This document shows, one piece after another, positions 1 to 9,974 of a stretch of DNA of 64,000 nucleotides. This DNA is from Prevotella sp. P5-108 (GTDB taxonomy: Bacteria > Bacteroidota > Bacteroidia > Bacteroidales > Bacteroidaceae): the NCBI RefSeq assembly GCF_002251385.1, contig NZ_NPJJ01000053.1, positions 1 to 64,000 of the forward strand, written 5' to 3'. The notes beneath the pieces were generated by a model, which worked only from the letters and a program-made list of their open reading frames with translations, was not told the DNA's origin and ran no database searches. How positions within the stretch are numbered: position 1 is the first letter of the stretch; each line of letters opens with the position of its first letter. The position numbers were made by a program, and so were the translations under genes.

Positions 1-113
1 GGGCCGGGGAGGGGCCTCCCTTCACAAAAAAACCGGAGAGCCGACCGTCACGGTTGGCATCCCCGGTTGAGGTTATAGATGTTGTGATTGAGAATATCAA
101 TCCTGTCGCATCG

Positions 114-1496
114 CTATTCCTTCTGTCGCAGATAGTCCTCGTATTCGGCTATCTCGCGCTCACCGATATGCGACAGGCCATAGTGTTCCTCGTGCTGGGA
201 GAAGTCGAGGCCCACGCGCTCGCTCTGTGCACTCACGCGCATGGGGATGACCTTGTCGATAAGCCAGTAGCCCAGATAACTCATGGCAAACGTATAGACG
301 ATGACGATGGCTACGGCAAGCAGATGGTAAAGGAAGACCACCACGCCAGCCCACGTGCCCGAGATGAGGCCTTCCTGGATGAAGATGCCAGTGAGCACTG
401 TGCCGAAGATACCGCCCGTGCCGTGGGTAGGGAATACGTCGAGGGCATCGTCGATGCGGCTGTGGCTGCGCCAGTAGACAGCGATATTGCATATCAGTGT
501 GATGACAAAGGCGATGAAGATACTCTGTCCTACGGTGACGTAGCCTGCCGACGGGGTGATGGCCACCAGACCTACCACGCAACCCACGGCGGCGCCCATG
601 GCCGAAGGCTTGCGCCCACGCAGACAGTCAAAGAATATCCAGGTCATCATCGCCGTTGCCGAGGCTGTATTGGTATTGAGAAACGCCTTGACTGCCTGGC
701 CGTCAGCATGCAGCGAACTGCCTGCATTGAAGCCGAACCATCCCAGCCACAGCATGGCTGCTCCCAACAGTACAAAGGGGATGTTGGCAGGCTGCGACTG
801 GCGCGTCTGGGCAGCCCTTCTGCCCAGGAAGATGGCTCCCGCGAGGGCTGCCACTCCCGATGAGGCGTGGACCACGATACCTCCGGCAAAGTCGACGACG
901 CCCCATTTGAGAAAGAGGCCGTCGGGGTGCCACGTCATGTGGGCCAGCGGACAGTAGATGAACACCATAAACCACATCATGAAGAACAGGTAGGCCGAGA
1001 AGCGCACACGCTCGGCAAACGAACCCGTGATAAGCGATGGGGTGATGATGGCAAACTTCATCTGGAACAGCGCGTAGAGGGCGAGGGGTATTGTGGCGCC
1101 GCCCAGCAGCCTTCCCGTAGGCGTGATGTAGGTGTCGGCGCCCACGTGCTGGAACATCAGAAAGGTGGTGGGGTCGCCCAGCACTCCGCCGATGTCGTCG
1201 CCAAACGCCAGGCTGAAGCCGAAGACCACCCATAGCACGCTCACCAGGCCCATGGCGATGAAGCTCTGCAGCATGGTAGAGATGACATTCTTGGCTCCCA
1301 CCATGCCGCCGTAGAAGAACGACAGACCTGGCGTCATCATCAGCACGAAGATGGTGGCGGTGATGAGCCATGCCACATCGGCGCCATTGATTTTGTTGAA
1401 GTCGCAGACGAACGAGGGTTCGGTGGCAAACAGTCCGGCGAAGGCTATGACCGTCATGCCCGCCATGAGGATAATCCATTTCTTGTGTACTTTCAT
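114..1496 (-). CDS. amt: Ammonium transporter (Amt/MEP/Rh family)
   Basis: A 460-residue polytopic membrane protein that conducts ammonium/ammonia across the inner membrane. The twin-histidine pore pair is visible as His210 (in GGIVVHASSG) and His358 (in DVFPTHGTGG), with the conserved Asp202 eight residues before the first His, the spacing known from AmtB. An N-terminal hydrophobic segment (about residues 8-24) looks like the cleavable signal of this family, followed by about 11 membrane segments. The cytoplasmic tail after about residue 418 is charged and is where a PII protein would bind in the family. No glnK/PII gene is next to it inside the window, although the downstream side is cut at base 1. 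It follows asnB by 79 bases on the same strand and may be co-transcribed with it. Family call is secure. Confidence 0.96.
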   Translation of the reverse strand: MKVHKKWIILMAGMTVIAFAGLFATEPSFVCDFNKINGADVAWLITATIFVLMMTPGLSFFYGGMVGAKNVISTMLQSFIAMGLVSVLWVVFGFSLAFGDDIGGVLGDPTTFLMFQHVGADTYITPTGRLLGGATIPLALYALFQMKFAIITPSLITGSFAERVRFSAYLFFMMWFMVFIYCPLAHMTWHPDGLFLKWGVVDFAGGIVVHASSGVAALAGAIFLGRRAAQTRQSQPANIPFVLLGAAMLWLGWFGFNAGSSLHADGQAVKAFLNTNTASATAMMTWIFFDCLRGRKPSAMGAAVGCVVGLVAITPSAGYVTVGQSIFIAFVITLICNIAVYWRSHSRIDDALDVFPTHGTGGIFGTVLTGIFIQEGLISGTWAGVVVFLYHLLAVAIVIVYTFAMSYLGYWLIDKVIPMRVSAQSERVGLDFSQHEEHYGLSHIGEREIAEYEDYLRQKE

Positions 1497-1575
1497 TTTC
1501 TTTTCTCTTTATAGGATGATTATTTATGTGAAGTCTGTCGGTGACGGGCTGAGCCCCGTCTTCGGGACGGCAGTG

Positions 1576-3273
1576 TCAATAAGCCTGGGCATGAACGTCG
1601 TGGACGGCACGGCCGCTGGGGTCGTTCTTGCCGCTGAAAGTGGCATCCCAAGCCAGCGCTTCGGGGGTGGAGCAAGCCACGCTGGGCACGCTGGGCACAC
1701 TCAGAGCCGCGCTGTCGCTCGGGAAATGTTCCTCGAAGATGCTGCGGTAGAAGTATTCCTCCTTGTTCTGCGGCGTATGTATAGGGAAACGCTCGTGGGC
1801 ATGTGCCATCTCGTCGTCGCTCACCGCCTCGGCAGTAATCTGCTTGAGGGTGTCTATCCACGAATAGCCCACGCCGTCGCTGAACTGCTCCTTCTGCCGC
1901 CACGCCACCTCGTGGGGCAGCATGTCGGCAAAGGCCTCGCGCAGAATGTATTTCTCTATCTTGTCGCCGGGACACATCTTGGCAGCGGGGTTGAGGCGCA
2001 TCGCCACATCGAGAAACTCGCGGTCGAGGAAGGGCACGCGTCCCTCCACGCCCCATGCCGCCAGACTCTTGTTGGCACGCAGACAGTCGTAGAGGTAGAG
2101 CTTGGACAGCTTGCGCACCGTCTCCTGATGGAAGGCGCGGGCAGAGGGAGCCTTGTGGAAATAGAGGTAGCCGCCGAAGATTTCGTCGGCGCCCTCGCCC
2201 GAGAGTACCATCTTGATACCCATCGACCTGATGACGCGGGCGAGCAGATACATGGGCGTCGAGGCACGCACGGTGGTGACATCGTAGGTCTCGATGAAGT
2301 AAATCACGTCGCGCAGGGCGTCAAGTCCTTCCTGTATGGTGTAGTTGACCTCATGGTGCACGGTGCCGATATGGTCGGCCATCATGCGGGCCTTGACCAG
2401 GTCGGGCGCCCCTTTGAGTCCTACCGCAAAGGAGTGCAGCCGGGGCCACCAGGCTCTCTGCCGTCCGCCGTCTTCGATGCGGCGCTCGGCATACTGTGAG
2501 GCTACGGCCGAGACGATGGAACTGTCCAGTCCGCCGCTGAGCAGCACGCCGTAGGGCACATCACTCATGAGCTGGCGGCGCACCGCGCCCATCAGCGACT
2601 GGCGCACGGCGTCGGCGCTGGCATCGTTGTCGTTTACGTTGTCATACTGCATCCAGTCTCTACGGTAATAGCGCTTCATGCCAAGGTTACGGCTCCAGTA
2701 GTAGTGGCCTGGGAGAAAAGGCTCGTAATGGTCACACTGACCCTCGAGGGCCTTGAGCTCGCTGGCCACGTAGACACGACCCTCGCCGTCATAACCTATA
2801 TAAAGAGGTATCACGCCGATAGGGTCGCGGGCGATGAGAAACTCTTCGCGCTGTTCGTCGTAGAGGGCAAAGGCGAAGATGCCCGAGAGACGCTCGAGCA
2901 TGGCAACGATGTCTTTATTGCTGGGGTCGCGGCCGTCGGCAAAGAGGTCGCGGTAGAGGGGGAGGATAGACTCGCAGTCGCTACCTGTGGCGAAGGTGTA
3001 GGAGTTGGCATACTGGGCGCGTAGGTCCTGGTGGTTGTATATCTCACCATTGACGGCGAGTATCTGCTTGCGGTCGCAGCTGAACAGAGGTTGGCGACCG
3101 GATTGGGGGTCGACGATAGACAGGCGTTCATGGGCGAGGATGGCGGTGTGACCTGTATAGATACCGCTCCAGTCAGGGCCACGGTGTCTTATCTTCTGAC
3201 TCATACGCAGTGCTTTGTCACGGAGCTGGCCCATAGGGCCGCTAATGTTGAAAATGGCTACAATTCCACACAT
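1576..3273 (-). CDS. asnB: Asparagine synthase B, glutamine-hydrolysing
   Basis: Makes asparagine from aspartate, ATP and glutamine in the cytoplasm. I start it at the ATG at 3273, giving a 565-residue protein beginning Met-Cys-Gly-Ile-Val. After Met removal Cys2 is the glutaminase nucleophile, so this start is required by mechanism although the frame stays open for 74 codons upstream. The N-terminal Ntn glutaminase domain spans about 1-190 (RHRGPDWSG near 29-37, NGEIYN near 75-80). The ATP-pyrophosphatase domain starts about 215 and shows the PP-loop SGGLDSS at 246-252. Length agrees with E. coli AsnB (554). A TACTTTTG -7 element lies about 125 bases upstream. The long divergent region to dapF separates it from the lysine genes, while amt follows on the same strand. 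Confidence 0.96.
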   Translation of the reverse strand: MCGIVAIFNISGPMGQLRDKALRMSQKIRHRGPDWSGIYTGHTAILAHERLSIVDPQSGRQPLFSCDRKQILAVNGEIYNHQDLRAQYANSYTFATGSDCESILPLYRDLFADGRDPSNKDIVAMLERLSGIFAFALYDEQREEFLIARDPIGVIPLYIGYDGEGRVYVASELKALEGQCDHYEPFLPGHYYWSRNLGMKRYYRRDWMQYDNVNDNDASADAVRQSLMGAVRRQLMSDVPYGVLLSGGLDSSIVSAVASQYAERRIEDGGRQRAWWPRLHSFAVGLKGAPDLVKARMMADHIGTVHHEVNYTIQEGLDALRDVIYFIETYDVTTVRASTPMYLLARVIRSMGIKMVLSGEGADEIFGGYLYFHKAPSARAFHQETVRKLSKLYLYDCLRANKSLAAWGVEGRVPFLDREFLDVAMRLNPAAKMCPGDKIEKYILREAFADMLPHEVAWRQKEQFSDGVGYSWIDTLKQITAEAVSDDEMAHAHERFPIHTPQNKEEYFYRSIFEEHFPSDSAALSVPSVPSVACSTPEALAWDATFSGKNDPSGRAVHDVHAQAY

Positions 3274-3398
3274 ATTATATATATTTATAAGGTTGGCTGT
3301 CTCTGGACGATAGCCGGTGTGTCGTCGTCTGATGCTGTCATCCTGTAGTGTAGCATCCATAACGGGCGAAAAGCCGGAAATAAGTAAGTTTACCCCTG

Positions 3399-3406
3399 CA
3401 AAAGTA
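3399..3406 (-). promoter_or_regulatory. -7 promoter element for asnB (TACTTTTG)
   Basis: On the minus strand this reads TACTTTTG, an exact match to the Bacteroidetes -7 consensus TAnnTTTG, about 125 bases before the asnB ATG. No good TTTG -33 box is seen at 19-21 bases upstream. Inferred from consensus only. Confidence 0.5.
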
Positions 3407-3637
3407 ATCACTTTTGTCATGATAACCGCCAGAAATAGAGCAATATGATTTAATAAAATCGCAATAATCTGCAAAGTGTAAGATATAAACTCCATAAACC
3501 TTACACTTTCTCACATAATCACCGTGATTTGGTTACAGATTGTTACCATCGTCCCGATGGATGGGGAAAGTATAAGGAGGTTTGCCCAGGTCTTCCTCTC
3601 CAGTCCCGAATACAATGCAATAGGCGTGAGGATAATA

Positions 3638-3696
3638 TAGCCCAATGTGGAAGGCTTGCTCCCACCGACCATGTATAGTTAGCCCAATGTGGAAGG
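3638..3696. repeat. 17-bp direct repeat, two copies 42 bp apart
   Basis: TAGCCCAATGTGGAAGG occurs at 3638-3654 and again at 3680-3696. The 42-base offset is twice 21, the period seen in the other intergenic arrays of this window. Confidence 0.8.
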
Positions 3697-3707
3697 TACG
3701 CACCCCT

Positions 3708-3728
3708 GGCAACTCCTACAGAGTTGCC
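3708..3728. other. Stem-loop, 8-bp arms
   Basis: GGCAACTC (3708-3715) and GAGTTGCC (3721-3728) pair perfectly around a 5-base loop. It has no T-run, so its role is unknown. Confidence 0.5.
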
Positions 3729-3765
3729 GCTGCTTACGGCTATCCTATTGACTATCTCTTTTGTT

Positions 3766-3788
3766 CCGGCGCGAGCCGGGCTTTTTTT
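3766..3788 (+). terminator. Orphan intrinsic terminator-like hairpin on + strand
   Basis: CCGGC (3766-3770) and GCCGG (3775-3779) form a GC-only stem around GCGA, followed by GC and a run of seven T. It looks like a Rho-independent terminator reading rightward, yet no + strand gene ends here. It may end a small RNA or be a relic. Confidence 0.4.
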
Positions 3789-4181
3789 ACCGCCAACGGC
3801 GGCTTGTTGCTCCTTGGTATCTTCTGACGTCATGCTGCGCATAACGGTGGTGATGACGGTGATGGCACGATGGAAAACTTGTTTTCCGGCTGCCATTGCT
3901 GTCATTGCCACCAAGGCGGAGCCGTCAGAAGACGCCAAGGTTTTTTGTATTCTCTTCATCCACGTAGGGATAGCAGATGCGCGCATGGAGATGACCTCTG
4001 CAATGCTCCTGGCCATCTCCACGGTATTTTTGATGACCTCTGTGACAAAAGTGTAAGTCTTGGCAACTTCCGTGCTTACATTTTTATGCAAAAATGGCGC
4101 CTCGGCGTTGCAAATCGTAACTTTCTCATAAATAAAAGATAAAAAAACAATATTTTAGGGCATGGTTTGTGACAAACTATG

Positions 4182-4189
4182 TACTTTTG
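4182..4189 (+). promoter_or_regulatory. -7 promoter element for dapF (TACTTTTG)
   Basis: Exact TAnnTTTG match 24 bases before the dapF ATG at 4213. A TTTG sits at 4166-4169, but the gap is 12 bases rather than the usual 19-21, so the -33 assignment is doubtful. The element's position argues against a start at 4162, which would precede the promoter. Confidence 0.5.
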
Positions 4190-4212
4190 CAATCGTAAGA
4201 TTGAGAGAAACG

Positions 4213-5049
4213 ATGCACAACAGGATACACTTTACCAAGATGGACGGTGCCGGCAACGACTACATCTATGTCGACACCACCCGCTACCCCATTTCCGACC
4301 CGCAGACGGCGTCGGTGAAGTGGAGCAACCGCCACACAGGCATCGGGAGCGATGGTCTGGTGCTTATCGGGAAGCCCTCGATACTGAGCGGAGCCGACTT
4401 CTCGATGCGTATCTTCAATGCCGACGGCTCCGAAGCCAAGATGTGCGGCAACGCAAGCCGATGTATCGGCAAATATCTCTATGAACGACATCTTACGGAT
4501 AGCAGCGAGATAAAACTTGAGACCCTCTCGGGGGTGAAAACACTCTCGCTGACCCTCTCGCCCGACCGGCTTACGGTCACCGGCGTCACCGTCGATATGC
4601 TCCAACCCGCTTTCCACCAAGCCAGTCAGTATGACGAGCAGGTGGGTCTTGATGCCCTGCGAGAGTATGGGCATCCTTTGTTTGTGTCGATGGGCAATCC
4701 CCACTGTGTGGTCTTCGTCGACGACATCGCCGCCATCGATGTGGCGCGCGTGGGGGCTATGGGCGAGCATCTGCCAGCCTTCCCCGAGCGCTGCAATATA
4801 GAGTTTGCCCAGCTGACGGGCACCGACGAACTGCGCACCCGTGTCTGGGAGCGCGGGTCGGGCATCACCATGGCTTGCGGAACCGGAGCCTGCGCCACCG
4901 CCGTGGCTGCCGCCCACGTGGGGCTGACCTCACGCGAGAGCGATGTGGTGATGGACGGCGGCAGGCTCCACGTGAGATGGGCCGAGGACGACCACGTGAT
5001 GCTCTCGGGCCCTGCCGAGTTTGTCTACGACGGCGAGATAACCCTGTAA
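4213..5049 (+). CDS. dapF: Diaminopimelate epimerase
   Basis: Cofactor-independent racemisation of LL- to meso-diaminopimelate, the last step before lysine and the source of the peptidoglycan cross-linking residue. The 278-residue protein carries both catalytic cysteines, Cys78 (in MCGNASRC) and Cys222 (in MACGTGACAT), and the N-terminal FTKMDGAGNDY block. Family length is about 274. I use the ATG at 4213 because an upstream in-frame ATG at 4162 would add 17 residues absent from the family and would lie before the -7 element. It is followed 27 bases later by dapL, so the two successive lysine/DAP enzymes are almost certainly one operon. Confidence 0.96.
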   Translation: MHNRIHFTKMDGAGNDYIYVDTTRYPISDPQTASVKWSNRHTGIGSDGLVLIGKPSILSGADFSMRIFNADGSEAKMCGNASRCIGKYLYERHLTDSSEIKLETLSGVKTLSLTLSPDRLTVTGVTVDMLQPAFHQASQYDEQVGLDALREYGHPLFVSMGNPHCVVFVDDIAAIDVARVGAMGEHLPAFPERCNIEFAQLTGTDELRTRVWERGSGITMACGTGACATAVAAAHVGLTSRESDVVMDGGRLHVRWAEDDHVMLSGPAEFVYDGEITL

Positions 5050-5076
5050 TTCCACTTTAACAACATCAAGAAGAAT

Positions 5077-6309
5077 ATGGCTTTAGTAAACGAACACTTC
5101 CTGAAACTCTCGGACAATTACCTCTTCGCCGATGTGGCCAAGAAGGTCAACGCCTACCGCGTGTCCCATCCCAATGCCCACGTCATCAGTCTGGGAATAG
5201 GCGATGTCACCCAGCCCCTGTGTCCAGCGGTGATTGAAGCCATGCACCGCGCCGTAGACGACCTGGCTGTCAAGCAGTCGTTCCACGGCTATGGCCCCGA
5301 GCATGGCTACGACTTTCTGCGCGAAGCCATCCTGAAGAACGACTTTGCCCCTCGCGGCATACACCTTGACCCCTCGGAGATTTTCATCAACGACGGCGCC
5401 AAGAGTGATACGGGTAACATCCAGGAGATAGTGCGTTGGGACAACTCGGTGGCTGTCACCGACCCCGTCTATCCTGTCTATATCGACTCCAATGCCATGA
5501 TAGGCCGCGCCGGAACCTTCGCCAACGGCCGCTGGAGCAACGTGACCTATCTGCCCTGTACTGCCGAGAACGATTTCGTGCCCGCGCTGCCCGACCACCG
5601 TGTCGATATGATATACCTGTGCTATCCCAACAACCCCACGGGTACCGTGTTGTCTAAGGCAGAACTGAAGAAATGGGTCAACTACGCCCTCGCCAACGAC
5701 GCCATCATCTTCTACGATGCTGCCTATGAAGCCTACATCCAGGACAAGTCCATTCCCCACTCGATATACGAGATACGGGGCGCACGCAAGTGTGCCATAG
5801 AGTTCCACAGCTACTCCAAGACGGCAGGCTTTACCGGTGTACGCTGCGGATACACCGTCATCCCGCGCGACCTGAAAGCTGTGACCACCGACGGACGCCA
5901 GCAGGTGGAGCTCAACCATCTCTGGGAGCGCCGCCAGTGTACCAAGTTCAACGGCGCCAGCTACATCTCACAGCGCGCAGCCGAAGCTATCTACACCCCC
6001 GACGGCAAGGCACAGACCCGAGCCACCATCGACTACTATATGGGCAACGCCCGACTCATGACCGACGCCCTGCGCGCCATGGGCTTCAGCGTCTATGGCG
6101 GCGAGAACGCTCCCTATCTCTGGGTGCGCACTCCCGAGGGTCAGGAGAGCTGGCGCTTCTTCGAGCAGATGCTCTACGGCGCCTCGGTAGTCTGCACCCC
6201 CGGCGTGGGCTTTGGTCCCAGCGGCGAGGGCTACTTCCGTCTCACCGCCTTTGGCGACCGCGACAGTTGCGAAGAAGCCATGCAGCGACTGCGCCAATGG
6301 ATGGGATGA
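5077..6309 (+). CDS. dapL: LL-diaminopimelate aminotransferase
   Basis: PLP-dependent fold-type I aminotransferase converting tetrahydrodipicolinate directly to LL-diaminopimelate, which bypasses the succinylase or acetylase branch. The protein has 410 residues, the normal length. The PLP lysine is Lys248 in SYSKTAGFTG. The substrate/PLP pocket motifs CYPNNPTGT (182-190) and DAAYEAY (214-220) are intact. Product feeds DapF, encoded 27 bases upstream. Together they show that this organism uses the DapL variant of lysine synthesis, as is common in Bacteroidales. Confidence 0.95.
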   Translation: MALVNEHFLKLSDNYLFADVAKKVNAYRVSHPNAHVISLGIGDVTQPLCPAVIEAMHRAVDDLAVKQSFHGYGPEHGYDFLREAILKNDFAPRGIHLDPSEIFINDGAKSDTGNIQEIVRWDNSVAVTDPVYPVYIDSNAMIGRAGTFANGRWSNVTYLPCTAENDFVPALPDHRVDMIYLCYPNNPTGTVLSKAELKKWVNYALANDAIIFYDAAYEAYIQDKSIPHSIYEIRGARKCAIEFHSYSKTAGFTGVRCGYTVIPRDLKAVTTDGRQQVELNHLWERRQCTKFNGASYISQRAAEAIYTPDGKAQTRATIDYYMGNARLMTDALRAMGFSVYGGENAPYLWVRTPEGQESWRFFEQMLYGASVVCTPGVGFGPSGEGYFRLTAFGDRDSCEEAMQRLRQWMG

Positions 6310-6374
6310 CGGCAGAGAGGATGAAAATCGTAAAAAAAAGTGACAAACAGTAAAGGAATAGGCAAGATTTTCAG

Positions 6375-6382
6375 TAACTTTG
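6375..6382 (+). promoter_or_regulatory. -7 promoter element for glnN (TAACTTTG)
   Basis: Exact TAnnTTTG match in the 182-base gap after dapL, about 110 bases before the glnN ATG. It suggests that glnN has its own promoter and a leader of roughly 100 bases. No clear -33 TTTG is seen. Confidence 0.5.
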
Positions 6383-6491
6383 CACACCGTAACGGTGAGG
6401 CCCTCCATGTCGGCACGCGACGGAGCCATCGCCGGCAGCGCTGAAACAAAGAATATTCAAGTTATCAACATATTTACAATTCACGAAGATT

Positions 6492-8681
<2,190 letters not shown>

Positions 8682-8722
8682 CAGACGCTTGGGGCCACAG
8701 CGCCCCAAGTCTTTATAACAAA

Positions 8723-8765
8723 AAAGCGGACCAAGACAGGTTGGATAACCATCTTGGTCCGCTTT
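8723..8765. terminator. Bidirectional intrinsic terminator
   Basis: AAAGCGGACCAAGA (8723-8736) pairs perfectly with TCTTGGTCCGCTTT (8752-8765), a 14-bp stem with A-rich left and T-rich right flanks. It lies between convergent glnN (+) and the metallophosphoesterase gene (-) and can serve both. Confidence 0.85.
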
Positions 8766-8784
8766 GTTTATTGACGCTGTCAGC

Positions 8785-9960
8785 CTATCGCTGCATGTAG
8801 GTCTTGTGGAATGAGGTCTTGCCGTCTTCCTCTATCACTTTGACATCGAGCTTGCCGCCTTCGGCTTTGACCGAGACTATGGCTACATTGCTGTTGGTCA
8901 GTATGGGGAACTTCAGACGGGCATTGGGCTCGGTGTAGGCAAACTCGTGGAGGTGGCCGCAGAGCATCAGGTCGACGTTGGCTTCGTTGAGCACGGGGAT
9001 AAACTTCTCCCTGACCTCAATATCGCCATGCCAGGCTTCCTTGTCATAACGGGGAGGGATGTGGCCCAGTACTACATGGAAGGGGGCACGCTTGTATTCG
9101 TCTGAGGCGATGACCTGGCGCAGCCATTCCACCTGTTCGTTGCGGTAGTTGTCATAGTCGGTGATGCCGGCATACTCGATGTCGTTGTCGGGTTTGTCCT
9201 CGCCGGTGTCGAGACAGATGAAGTACACGGGACCCTGACGGAAGGCGAAGTAGAGCTTGGCGTCGTTGGGGCGCACATAGCGCTGGAAGCGGTCGGCTAT
9301 CTGTCCGCGTGTCTCGTGGTTGCCGCGTACATAGTAGAGAGGCTTCTCCGAGGCGAAGAGCTTGACGGCTTCGTCCATAAATCCGTTCCAGATCTTCTCT
9401 TCCTTGTCGAGGATTGACAGCATGTCGCCGTTGAAGAAGACGAGGTCCTTGTCCTTGTAGCCGGCATTACCGAGCAGACGCGCCATCACGTCGCTCTTGC
9501 CGTGGATGTCGTTGACCACGACAAAGGAGGTGCTCGCCTTGCGCTCATCGAGTGTGGTAAACGCCAGCGGAGCCTTCTTGTAGACCACCGTGGCTGCCAC
9601 GTTGCCGTAGATGACCCTGTTGGCCTGATGGCTCAACACCTCCTGTGCATAGATGCGGTAACGATAGGTGGTGCCGGGTTTGAGTCCCTTGAGGGTGACG
9701 GCATGGATGCGGTCGGTGCGCTTGATGCCGATGTGGGTGTCATAATACCGGGGACGCGCCTGGGCATAGAACTCTATGCCGTCGTTGGGCAGCAGCTCTA
9801 CCCAAGCTACCGACATGCTGTCGGTGGTCCACACGATGGTGGCCTCGGTTTCGCCTACGCTCTGCAAGTAAGGCCCGTGCAGAATCTTGATGGCGAATGT
9901 CTGAGCCGGCAGCAGGGTGAGTGCTGCCAGCATCATCAGTGTTTTAATGGTTTTTCTCAT
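8785..9960 (-). CDS. Exported metallophosphoesterase with FN3-like N-domain
   Basis: A 391-residue predicted secreted or periplasmic phosphoesterase. Residues 1-23 form a signal peptide ending TFA. Residues about 27-137 resemble the fibronectin-like N-terminal domain of purple acid phosphatases. Residues 145-345 are a calcineurin-like domain with every metal-ligand motif visible: DIH at 151-153, GD at 178-179, GNHE at 213-216, GH at 299-300 and GHLH at 335-338. The substrate cannot be told from sequence; a phosphomonoester or phosphodiester is expected. It starts 14 bases after the stop of the GH92 mannosidase gene, so the two are probably one transcript, which suggests a link to phosphorylated or mannose-containing glycans. 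That link is inference. Confidence 0.88.
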   Translation of the reverse strand: MRKTIKTLMMLAALTLLPAQTFAIKILHGPYLQSVGETEATIVWTTDSMSVAWVELLPNDGIEFYAQARPRYYDTHIGIKRTDRIHAVTLKGLKPGTTYRYRIYAQEVLSHQANRVIYGNVAATVVYKKAPLAFTTLDERKASTSFVVVNDIHGKSDVMARLLGNAGYKDKDLVFFNGDMLSILDKEEKIWNGFMDEAVKLFASEKPLYYVRGNHETRGQIADRFQRYVRPNDAKLYFAFRQGPVYFICLDTGEDKPDNDIEYAGITDYDNYRNEQVEWLRQVIASDEYKRAPFHVVLGHIPPRYDKEAWHGDIEVREKFIPVLNEANVDLMLCGHLHEFAYTEPNARLKFPILTNSNVAIVSVKAEGGKLDVKVIEEDGKTSFHKTYMQR

Positions 9961-9974
9961 GATTGATATAGTTG

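Larger units (their letters stand above)
3274..4212. other. Long divergent intergenic region between asnB and dapF
   Basis: About 940 bases with no convincing gene. It holds the asnB promoter (3399-3406), a 17-bp direct repeat at 42-bp spacing (3638-3654, 3680-3696), two hairpins (3708-3728 and 3766-3788) and a weakly 21-bp-periodic stretch near 3991-4074. It ends in the dapF promoter (4182-4189). A 182-codon open frame on the minus strand (4091 to 3543) has no recognisable domain; its distal end is low-complexity and its codon pattern follows the 21-bp periodicity, so I do not call it a gene. Confidence 0.6.

Noticed and set aside
3543..4091. 182-codon open frame on the minus strand
   Set aside because: No recognised domain or signal; the distal part translates a direct repeat and simple sequence, and the remainder follows a 21-bp DNA period. 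Better explained as intergenic repeat DNA.
4162..4212. Longer dapF start at 4162
   Set aside because: The extra 17 codons overlap the -7 promoter element and are absent from the family.
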